Origin: Brachynemurus nebulosus
Lineage: Eukaryota; Arthropoda; Insecta; Neuroptera; Myrmeleontidae
DNA length: 64,000 bases
NCBI GenBank assembly: GCA_035578155.1
Contig: JAPWDM010000016.1
Location: 11,824,608-11,888,607, forward strand
Direction: 5' to 3'
Below, piece after piece: positions 35,755-45,705 of this stretch; the first letter of the stretch is position 1, and each line of letters starts with the position of its first letter. Made by a program: the position numbers and the translations under genes. The notes below the pieces were generated by a model. It had not been told where the DNA came from. It saw nothing but the letters and a program-made list of their open reading frames with translations, and ran no database searches.

Positions 35755-36690
35755 AGAAAACATTTATTTATATTTGCATTTTTATAAAAACATGTAGGTA
35801 TTATATTTTATATGCACTTTAACTAAAATGTCAAATTTCACACGTTGTTAATTTTCAGTTTCACTCATAATATGCTTAAAAATCAAAACTTAAAGTTTAT
35901 AACATTCACAATCCGTGTAGAGTGTCCATACGTCTTGGTTTTCCCGGATTTGTCACGGTTCTAGCTCCGGTGTCCCGACAGACTTTTGACTTCGATTTGT
36001 TCCGGTTTTTCAAACTACTAATTTTTTATTTTCATCATCTAATAAGTACACAATTTTTCATTTTAAATAATGAATAGTTCAGTATCATATTAAAAGATCA
36101 ACAGTAGATTCATTTACAACCAAACCTAAAAATATTTTTAAAAAATTAATTACTAATTAAATTTTCCAAGTTTTTTTCGATTTTACCTTAAACACGAACT
36201 TCCAAAAAAACATTTTCTTTTCTTAACTTTCCATCATATATGTATCTACATAAATAAATTGTAATATTATTTTGCTTGCTTCTATGATACTGAAGTTCCT
36301 GAACAATTAAAAATTAAAATGACTGGAATTTTATTCGAACTTTTAAATAAAGTAGTTAACTAACGCGGACAACCGATAGCGCCACAATACAGAAATTGCC
36401 AACATTTAAATGTTCATGTTTTAATACATTTTCTTGAAAATAAAATTGTCTAAGAAGCTCACTTTCATAAGAAATTTTATAAAAATTTAAAAAATATATA
36501 TTTCCTAGAACAGGGGGCGATTTATTTTGAAAAAAGAATTAATATTTTATATAAAGGGCCATTAATAGGTAATCTATAGATATAATACAAATGTAACGAG
36601 ACCGTTTCTGTATAGGGAATATTTTTTTTAAAAATTGTGTAGATACTGTAAATAGTTATCGATGTAGATATCAAAACAGCGATTTTTAAA
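35754..36690. other. Intergenic, no feature recognised
   Basis: AT-rich sequence without a recognised gene or repeat boundary. Confidence 0.4.
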
Positions 36691-36696
36691 ATTTTT

Positions 36697-37170
36697 GTCT
36701 GTCTGTCTGTCTGTCTGTTCGTCTGTTCACGCATCAAACAAAAACTACTGGATGGATTTTAATGAAATTTGGTGTGCTGACAACTTATTACCCGGATCAA
36801 CATCTAAGATACTTTCTACTTTCTACTTCGAGAAAAGGTCTCATTCCCACGGGAAAATGGAAAAACCATGTTGAGCATGTGCATACAGTACGCAAAAACT
36901 ATTGAACGGATTTTGATGCAATTTGGTGTGGTGATAACTTATTACCTGAGTCAGCATCTCAGATACTTTTTATTTCGGGAAAGTGGCTCATTCCCACAGG
37001 AAAATAAAAAAAACTTTTTGAGCATGTGCACATATTACGCGAAAACTATTGAATGGATTTTTATGAAATCTGATGTAGTGATAACTTATTACCTGCGTCA
37101 ACATTTAGGATACTTTTTATTACGGGAAAATATTTCCTTCCTTCAGGAAAATTCAAAAATTATTTTGCTT
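36697..37170. repeat. (GTCT)n followed by three ~150-bp tandem units
   Basis: GTCTGTCTGTCTGTCTGTCT is followed by three units that each contain AAAACTA.TG.A.GGATTTT(A/T/G)ATG, AATTTGGTGTG.TGA.AACTTATTACC and AGATACTTTTTA, near 36737, 36890 and 37040. The (GTCT)n plus CTACTGGATGGATTTTAATG layout is seen in many insect repeats linked to Helitron-type elements. The apparent 106-codon open frame across the last two units (36868-37188) is a product of the repeats. Confidence 0.8.
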
Positions 37171-37369
37171 ATGTGCATGTATACTTAAAACTATTGTTCT
37201 ATGCGAATGCTTTATAATTACTATACTTATATACTTGTCATTTATTAAATTAAATTTACCATAATACAAAATTTCTGGAGACTAACTCTATTTTAAATTA
37301 ATTTAGAAATTTCGAAAATTTAAGTGCCTATATTTCCGAGAAATTCATTTTGGATGAAACTTGTTATAT

Positions 37370-37675
37370 TTATAGGATAGATACTAGTTTGGGATGCAAA
37401 TATAATAAAACAATAAAACGTTGGAAGTCCAAAAATTTTGTATGAGTTCTCCAGTCAGACACGTCCAATTCCAAAAACCTCAAAAAAATGAGTTTTTTGC
37501 AAACAATTTGCCAAAATTTAAAAGTTTTTCCAATTTTTTTTACATTGTGGTAAAGAACCAAGAAAATCACAGAAAATACATTTTGAACCATTATTCTAGG
37601 TAAGCGGGTTTTCGAAAAAAAGTAACTTTTATGATTGGAAATTCGCTATGTTATGCAGATGCTGCGACAGGGGTA
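37370..37675 (+). mobile_element. Family B Helentron-like 3' part
   Basis: Contains diverged family B sequence (GAGTTCTCCAGTCAGACACG, AATGAGTTTTTTGCAAACAA). The 3' subterminal repeat GGAAATTCGCT is at 37637-37647, then the hairpin GCAGATGCTGC and GACAGGGGTA. The 5' end is too diverged to place. It has no (TA)n. Confidence 0.65.
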
Positions 37676-38125
37676 TTATAATTTTGCGTAAATTAAGAAG
37701 GTCCTCTATGACGGTGGCAACCATTTCATGGATTCTTCTTAGTCAATGCCGTCTATAGCAGTCTATAGTATACGCCTGTACTATAAATTATACTATACAG
37801 CTATACCAAGTGGTCAGCATAAGTGTAAAAAATTGTAACTAGTTGGGAGCCCAGCGGGAGCCCGACACGCAGTTTCTTGTTTAGTTGTTATTCGGTCGTT
37901 GTGGAGTGTGGATCGGATTTTTTTTTCTTTTAATTTTTTATTTAACAGCGAAATTTAAATAAAAAAAAATATGAAGTGTGTTATACAAAACTGTAGAAAT
38001 CGATCGGAGGAAAAAAATAATGAAAATAAAGGGATTTCCTTCTTTAAGTAAGTGAATATATTTATTTATTGTTGGTTTGTCAAAGCAAAGTCAGCCATAT
38101 TTACTTAATGTCTGTGTGCACACAC

Positions 38126-38677
38126 TAGGGTTTCCGATCTCGATTCGATTTTATCGAAAATCGATTTTTGGAGAGCCGATCTTCAATTTTTCGAATCGAT
38201 TCTTTGGAGAGTAAATCGATACAGAGATCGTGAAAAATTTACGGGATCGGAGATCGATCTTTTCGAATTTAAATTAGGATATTTTTAGTAAAAATATGAT
38301 ATTTTTTTGAAAATTATTGAAAAAAATATTTAACTATTTATGTTGTCAAATAATTTTACCACTTTTATGATTCATTTATATAAAATTGAGTCAAATTTTG
38401 GAATTATGTGACACTTTTAGCGCAAACTGGAAACCATTTTATTCATATTAAATTCAGCAGTTCATCTTCAAAAAAAATTAAAAACTGATTTATGATGACC
38501 CAATAAGAAACTTCATTAAAACTTTTATATATCTTTTATTTTCTGCAAGTACAAAAATTGAATCGATTTTCGTCAGATCGATCTTTTGTAAGCCGCTTTT
38601 CTCCTGCATCGATTTTTGGTTTGACGATTCGAATCGATCCACAAGATCGATTTTTTGGCCAGAGATCGGAAACCCTA
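38126..38677. mobile_element. hAT-type MITE, ATCGATTTT-rich, GCACACAC target duplication
   Basis: Inverted ends TAGGGTTTCCGATCTC and AGAGATCGGAAACCCTA enclose 552 bp full of GATCGATTTT motifs in both orientations. The 8-bp direct repeats GCACACAC (38118-38125, 38678-38685) mark a hAT insertion, here in intron 1 of the THAP copy. A second, partial copy is at 63648-64000. Confidence 0.93.
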
Positions 38678-38793
38678 GCACACACACAAACACAAGGTGG
38701 TTACGTCACATGCAACTGCCATATCAGGAAACCAGGGTTGGCTTTGATACGATAAGTGAAATTCTTGTTAATTATTTTCTTATTTATTGTTTT

Positions 38794-40438
38794 TAGTCGA
38801 ATTTTCTCCGAAAAATTAGACTTATACAGTCTATACGATAAGAGCTGCGAGAGGCGAGAGTAGGGGCGCTATCCGTTTTCGGACCCGTAGAACACGAATA
38901 TGTAGAAAAAAAAAATGTCTGATATATATATATATATTTTCCCGCCACCTTTTAATTTGTGTAGGGCCCCCCTATGGAAGTTAAGAGATGAAATTTGGTA
39001 AATGGGGCTCATTTTCGAGGCACCTCATACTATCAAAGTGGGGTCAAATTTTGGGCAAATTTTTTTTCTGACCCGACCTTTAAGGGGGTGGTGGGGGGCG
39101 GAAAAGCAATAAAACTTTTTCAAACCGGTTTTAAATAATGTTTCGGTCAATTATCTACAACATATTCAAAATTCAGCTCCCTAGGATGATATGGTGGGAG
39201 TAGAGGGGGGAAAAACGATTTTCGCTGGATCTAACAGGCCCCCAGCCCCCCAGAATTAACGTAGAGGGTTGAAATTTGGTGTGTTGATAAAGTTCGTACC
39301 TAGGTTGTGCTTTTTGGAGGTTTTAATATTTTACCTCCACCCACCTCATTTTTAAGCTACAATTTCATGCATTTTCGACGTTTTCGAAGTTTGTACCACT
39401 CGCACAGGTCACCCGAATAAACCTAGAGGGCTGAAATTTTGTATTCGGATTGAGTTAGTATCAAGGGGGTGCCTTTTGGGGGTCTCGACTTTTAACCCCT
39501 ACCCCCACAATTTTTATACCCAAAAGAACATGATTTTTCTTGTTTTTTAACAGTTTCGTTCGGGTCAAAATCTCCCCAAATAAACCTAGAGGGCTGAAAT
39601 TTGGTGTACAGGTTAAGCTAATAGCCAGACACTGTTTTTTGGAGGTTTCAACTTTTAACCCTTACCCCCACGATTTTTACGCCAATATTTCCTTAATTTT
39701 TTTGCTTGTTTTCTAACACGTCTAGAGACTCCATAAGGAAACCTAGAGGGCTGAAATTTTGTACGTGTATTCAGTTAGTATCCAGCTAGTACCTTGTAGG
39801 GAGTCCGCATCACTTTTCCCCCCACTTCTCCCATTTTTACATCGGAATTGAATGCTATTGTTAAATGTGTTTTAAAAGCATTATGTTTATTCTAAATACA
39901 AGTAGGCGAATAGTAATTTTAAAAAATTTAAAAAAAAGTGAACTTACTTTTATGACAAATGAAATACATACATATTAAGTAATTTAAAAATGTTATTAAA
40001 GTCACTGTTTATTTATAAATTAGGAATTTTGGATTTTTAGTATTTATAAAATAGAAATTTTGGATTTTTTTGGAAAGAAAAAATATCTTTATAAAGGCCT
40101 TCCAGTTTACTATTTAAGGTCCTTTTTTAATTTTTAAAACTAAAACATAAAGGCAATTAGCGGATAAACATGGGCAGGAATGTTCTCGTACGAATTGTGT
40201 TGGCTTTTTTTCTGCTACCTGTTTTCGGCACAAAATTGAAATTTACTGAGATACAGCCCTTAAATACTTAAAACCTTTTTTTAAAGCCTCGATCAGCGGA
40301 ACACTCATCACCAGTTTTGAAACCAACAAAATGACAATTCGGTTGTAGACTTTCAATCACATTTCGCTTGTAGACATTCAATACCGAAGATGAAGGGGAA
40401 AATTCGACTACCGTGATGGGGCCCCGCTGCTCACGGCG
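38794..40438 (+). mobile_element. Complete family A Helentron-like (HINE) element
   Basis: The 5' subterminal repeat TAGTCGAATTTTC follows a T run. The internal (TA)n is short (38922-38937). Four or five diverged ~158-bp tandem units carry AACCTAGAGGGCTGAAATTT. The 3' subterminal repeat GAAAATTCGACTA (to 40410) is followed by a GC-rich stem-loop CCGTGATGGGGCCCCGCTGC TCACGG, then CG and a T run. Comparison with the paralogous THAP intron, where it is absent, defines both ends and shows insertion between T residues. Size 1645 bp; no ORF. Architecture fits DINE-1/HINE non-autonomous Helentrons. Confidence 0.75.
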
Positions 40439-41285
40439 TTTTTTCATTAAAATTAATACATTTTTAAGTTATTTTGTTACATTTATATTATGTTTCTCTT
40501 AAAATAATTATATTTAAGATATTTATCACTAATAATTATTATGTTATTACATTTTTATGTAAAAATAACGTTTTTTAGATTTTCTAAAAATTAAGCAGAT
40601 TTTTTTTTTTATTTTATGTAGCTGTAGTTATATTAATTTTTTATTGAAATTATTACGTTTATAATATTGGTTTGATATTAATTTCATTAAATTTTTCCAG
40701 GTTTCCAAAAGATATTAAAACTAAATTAGCGTGGGTTAATGCTATTAATAGAATGGACTGGATTCCATCGAAATATTTACGAATTTGTTCGAAGCATTTT
40801 AGCAATTTATTTTAGCAATGAATGTATGTATACAACAAAGACGGGAATTCGTAAATTATTACCTGGAGCATTACGTTATATTTGCAACCACTAAGTGTTA
40901 CCATATTTATAGTAGTGTTAAAATGTAATTAATATTTACGTGTAAATTTTACTTTAAGGCTACAACCGACGTCGGGATGTGATAAATATACACAAACAGA
41001 TTTTCAAGAAAATACATCGATGTTAGATTTCATTATTTTGCGAAAATAATTAGTACAAAAGAAAGTCGTAGACATATTTATAACAAATTAGTTTTATTTC
41101 AAGGAACGTAAGAACAGATGTAAATTTTTTTTCAAATAAAATACTTTTATAAACGTTTTATATATTTATTTATTTATTTATTTTTATTTTTATTTTTTTT
41201 TGTTTTGTTTCATATAGTACATGGTCTTTTAAATATCATCAGTAGTCAATAGTACTTGTCAGATTTGTATAGAGTGGCAGAACAT

Positions 41286-41535
41286 CGCACGCTTAATAAT
41301 AAACCGAAATAAGTCAAAATTTCAGAATTCGAACTTCTTGTAATAAATCGAACTAACATAGCTCAAGGAATGGGTACAAGCCGATCGCCACGTGAAAAAG
41401 CAATATAATATAATATTGCTTTGTTTCGCGTGGCGATCGGATTGTACTCATACTTGGAGCTACGTTAGTTTGGTTTATTACAAAAAGTTAGAATTCTGAA
41501 ATTTTGACTTATTTCGGTTTATTATTAAGCGTGCG
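41286..41535. mobile_element. Near-perfect palindromic MITE
   Basis: The two arms of about 115-120 bp (CGCACGCTTAATAATAAACC ... and reverse complement) meet at AATATAATATAATATT. The flanking ACAT (41282-41285, 41536-41539) is a likely 4-bp target duplication. A transcript would form a 250-nt hairpin. It lies about 220 bp downstream of the decayed third exon of the THAP copy. Confidence 0.88.
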
Positions 41536-42133
41536 ACATGTATTTATTTGATAAATTACATTTTAACAATAATGGTCCCCTCATATACAGTTTATATCAT
41601 TTTGTTTTATTTTTGAATTTTCCTTAATCCTACCCTGATTATTTTATGTAGTAAATATGTTGTATGTATCATAATAGTCTGGTGCGCATGCTCGCTGTGA
41701 CGTAAGTTTTTGGCGACAAATGTTATACAAGCTACGGAATAGTAGCGTGGTCCTTTGAGCTATACTATCACCTATAGCAGGGGTGGCCAACCCGTGGCCG
41801 CATGTGGCCCGTCTAGAACTTTTTTCGCCCGCGAGATTCATCACACATATACAAAATATGTTTATTTTGTAATGACCAAGGTAGAGATGTGCCAAAATCG
41901 TGAATTCACGCGTGACCCGGCGGGTCACGCGTGACCCATCGTGATCGTGAATAATTTTCTACGATCGTGCGTGAGTGGGCGTGATCGTGACATTTAATTT
42001 CTGGTCGTGAATAATTCGTGAGTCACGAAAAGTTAAAGACGATGAAGAAAAAATTTTTAAATAATTTATTATTTTCAATTTTAGGGAATATTAACTAAAC
42101 CAATTTGATATTTTAACTACAAAAAAGTCTTTT

Positions 42134-42257
42134 TAGTCGAATTTTCTCCGAAAAATTAGACTTATACAGTCTATACGATAAGAGCTGCGAGAGGCGAGAG
42201 TAGGGGCGCTATCCGTTTTCGGACCCGTAGAACACGAATATGTAGAAAAAAAAAATG

Positions 42258-42356
<99 letters not shown>

Positions 42357-44233
42357 CCCGCCACCTTTTAATTTGTGTAGGGCCCCCCTATGGAAGTTAA
42401 GAGATGAAATTTGGTAAATGGGGCTCATTTTCGAGGCACCTCATACTATCAAAGTGGGGTCAAATTTTGGGCAAATTTTTTTTCTGACCCGACCTTTAAG
42501 GGGGTGGTGGGGGGCGGAAAAGCAATAAAACTTTTTCAAACCGGTTTTAAATAATGTTTCGGTCAATTGTCTACAACATATCCAAAATTCAGCTTCCTAG
42601 GATGATATGGTGGGAGTAGAGGGGGGAAAAACGATTTTCGCTGGATCTAACAGGCCCCCAGCCCCCCAGAATTAACGTAGAGGGTTGAAATTTGGTGTGT
42701 TGATAAAGTTCGTACCTAGGTTGTACTTTTTGGAGGTTTTAATATTTTACCCCCACCCCCCTCATTTTTAAGCTACAATTTCATGCATTTTCGACGTTTT
42801 CGAAGTTTGTACCACTCGCACAGGTCACCCGAATAAACCTAGAGGGCTGAAATTTTGTATTCGGATTGAGTTAGTATCAAGGGGGTGCCTTTTGGGGGTC
42901 TCGACTTTTAACCCCTACCCCCACCATTTTTATACCCAAAAGAACATGATTTTTCTTGTTTTTTAACAGTTTCGTTCGGGTCAAAATCTCCCCAAATAAA
43001 CCTAGAGGGCTGAAATTTGGTGTACAGGTTAAGCTAATAGTCAGACACTGTTTTTTGGAGGTTTCAACTTTTAATCCTTACCCCCACGATTTTGACGCCA
43101 ATATTTCCTTAATTTTTTTGCTTGTTTTCTAACACGTCTAGAGACTCCATAAGGAAACCTAGAGGGCTGAAATTTTGTACGTGTATTCAGTTAGTATCCA
43201 GCTAGTACCTTGTAGGGAGTCCGCATCACTTTTCCCCCCACTTCTCCCATTTTTACATCGGAATTGAATGCTATTGTTAAATGTGTTTTAAAAGCATTAT
43301 GTTTATTCTAAATACAAGTAGGCGAATAGTAATTTTAAAAAATTTAAAAAAAAGTGAATACAATTTTTTAACAAATGAAATACATACATATTAAGTAATT
43401 TGCAAATGTTATTAAAGTCACTGTTTATTTATTTATTTAATTATTATTTAGGAATTTTGGATTTTTATTATTTATAAAATAGAAATTTTGGATTTTTTTG
43501 GAAAGAAAAAATATCTTCATAAAAGCCTTCCAGTTTACTATTTAAGTTCCTTTTTTAATATTTAAAAGTAAAACACAAAGGCAATTGGCGGATAAGCATG
43601 GATAGAAATGCCCTCGTACGAATTGAGTTGGCTTTTTCCGTGTTAACTTCTATCGGCACAAAATTGAAATTTACTGAGATTCAGCCCTTAAAAACTTAAA
43701 ATCTTTTTATAAAGCCCCGATCAACCGGACACTCATTATCAGTTTTGAAACCACCAAAATTACAAATCGCTTGTGGACTTTCAATTATATTTCGCTTGTA
43801 GACACTCAATACCGAAGAAATAATTTTTTATTTTTTATTTTTTTTATTTTTTATTTTTTTTTTTTTTTAAAGAAAAAATATCTTTATAAAGGCCTTCCAG
43901 TTTACTATTTAAGGTCCTTTTTTAATATTTAAAACTAAAACATAAAGGCAATTAGCGGATAAACATGGGCAGGAATGCCCTCGTACGAATTGTGTTGGTT
44001 TTTGTTCTGCTACCTGTTTTCGGCACAAAATTGAAATTTACTGAGATACAGCCCTTAAATACTTAAAACCTTTTTTTAAAGCCTCGATCAGCCGAACACT
44101 CATGACCAGTTTTGAAACGAACAAAATGACAATTCGGTTGTAGACTTTCAATCACATTTCGCTTGTAAACATTCAATACCGAAGATGAAGGGGAAAATTC
44201 GACTACCGTGATGGGGCCCCGCTGCTCACGGCG
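42134..44233 (+). mobile_element. Family A Helentron-like element, long (TA)n, 3' duplication
   Basis: Nearly identical to 38794-40438 from TAGTCGAATTTTC to the terminal CCGTGATGGGGCCCC stem-loop and CG-T run. Differences are that the (TA)n is about 92 bp (42262-42353) instead of 16 bp, and the 3' ~330 bp is present twice (about 43500-43815 and 43870-44205) separated by a TTTTTATTTT-rich spacer. No ORF. Confidence 0.8.
42262..42353. repeat. (TA)n microsatellite
   Basis: Pure TA at the internal site of the family A element. The same locus in the 38.8 kb copy has only about 8 repeats. Confidence 0.97.
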
Positions 44234-45705
44234 TTTTTTTTATATATTGGTTTTTACAAGCACAAGTAGGTAGAAATCCAATAACCCTTACTAACAAATT
44301 CCAGTTCTTTACCGAGATACTTGGAGTGTATACAAAATAATTTACAAATTAGAAACATCCAACAGTGTTTATGATGTGGTTCTGATTCTTCCGTTCTTAA
44401 ATAATTTCTTAAATTTTTAAGAAATTCTTAAAACTAGCTTGCATTTCTCACGATGTGTGGATATACGGTCTCAGTCAATGAGTATAATTGTAAATAACAA
44501 GGTCAGTTTTGAACAATATGGTCATAAAGACATAATATAAAGAGTATATTATGGGTTACTTAAAGGAATATTATCTTTTTCAATATTTTAAGTTGTTTTA
44601 TTATTATCATTATTTTAAAAAAAAAATTTATTTTTGATGTATTTATAGGTACTAAAAAATATTTTGTCACAATTTTGTTAAAAAACTACATATTTGGTTT
44701 GGTTGTGCGAAATGTCATGTTTATATACAAATACAATAAGAACAAAAATTAAACAATAAATCATTAGAGGAAAAATTTTGAAAATTTTCTCACTTTCCAG
44801 AAAAAATTAAATAGTATATAATTTGCATCAGTATTAATCTCAGTAATAATGTTAGCCCTATTAACCGTATTCTGATTTTATCCCAAGGACATAATTTTAA
44901 CTGATTGTTAAAGCGATAGTGATTTTTATTCAAAATTCCAACGATTAGTGTCAAAGATTTTTATGTTTAATTCGTAAGCGTGCGTGAGTGTGAAAGCATA
45001 AAATTTTTTTGTTCGTGATCGTGCGTGAGTGTGAAAGCATAAAATTTTTTTGTTCGTGATCGTGCGTGAGTGTGAAAAGAAATAAATTTTCTCGTTCGTG
45101 ATCGGGCGTGAGTACAAAAGCTAATTCGTGACTGTGCGTGATCGTGAGTAAAAATGTACTCACGAGCACATCTCTAGACCAAGGTAGTGAAAACCAATGT
45201 ATTAAGAAAATACATAATATATGGGTACATTAATTTTATATGCGGCCCGCGGAGTTATGATGCGCTTCCAAAGTGGCCCGCAAGATCATTTGGGTTGGCC
45301 ACCCCTGACCTATAGTATTGTTAATCTATTACGTCTATAGTACAATCAATGAAATTTTTAATATATGTGTGATTCTTATGTGTATTTTATGTTACAAAAT
45401 AAACTGAATAATTTTTTTTAAATATAATTAAAAATTAAGCGTTATTTTATCTTCTCATATTCCATATTTTGATAATACAAATGAAACTATTTTGTATATT
45501 TAACGGCATTAACGAAGGAATATACCACAGAGGGCAGAGACCGTGCAACTATCTCTTTCATGAAATCGCTAGTGTGTACTTCTGTGTACCTTAAACAACT
45601 TTGTGCTCATTTACTGAGTAATCGTTGTTGCGTAAAGATTATATTATGTGCTCATTGTGTGTCATTTTTTTCTAAAAAAAATTTAAAATTTTGATACAAA
45701 AAAAT

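Larger units (their letters stand above)
37971..41065 (+). pseudogene. Disrupted THAP-domain gene copy
   Basis: Exon 1 (37971-38047) encodes MKCVIQNCRNRSEEKNNENK, GISFF with donor GTAAGT. Exon 2 begins at 40701: FPKDIKTKLAWVNAINRMDW, IPSKYLRICSKHFSN. A small tandem duplication of TTTTAGCAAT then creates a stop (about 40813), after which the old frame (YTTKTGIRKLLPGA) can still be read. A decayed exon 3 (TQTDFQEN) lies near 41000. The THAP C2CH ligands (C..C, C..H) are all present before the lesion. Intron 1 has taken up a hAT MITE (38126-38677) and a family A element (38794-40438). It is a paralogue of 45706-47096. A truncated THAP-only peptide could still be made. Confidence 0.82.
41882..45176. 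mobile_element. Inner hAT element (GACCAAGG duplication)
   Basis: The ends TAGAGATGTGC and GCACATCTCTA are flanked by 8-bp repeats GACCAAGG (41874-41881, 45177-45184). Both subterminal regions carry dense TCACG/CGTGA motifs, the expected transposase-binding clusters. No intact transposase is present. The right ~670 bp matches 32990-33610 inverted. It has itself received a family A element at 42134-44233. Small frames around 44930-45170 are produced by the CGTGA repeats. Confidence 0.93.
41778..45307. mobile_element. Outer hAT element of a three-level nest (ACCTATAG duplication)
   Basis: The ends CAGGGGTGGCCAACC and GGTTGGCCACCCCTG are flanked by the 8-bp repeats ACCTATAG (41770-41777, 45308-45315). 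Its own sequence is only about 105 bp on the left and 130 bp on the right (both with GTGGCCCG/GCGGCCCGC). The rest is the inserted hAT at 41882-45176. The terminal pattern is typical of hAT elements of the Charlie/SPIN kind. Confidence 0.92.

Noticed and set aside
36868..37188. 106-codon frame with internal repeats
   Set aside because: The repeats are the 150-bp tandem units. The frame is open only by virtue of the repeat length being divisible by three.
40395..40440. GC-rich hairpin followed by T run considered as a bacterial-type terminator
   Set aside because: It recurs at the 3' end of both complete family A elements and the sequence is eukaryotic; better explained as a Helentron-type 3' hairpin.
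44926..45169. Repetitive His/Thr-rich frames resembling tandem peptide repeats
   Set aside because: They come from CGTGA/TCACG subterminal motifs of the inner hAT element, not from a coding gene.
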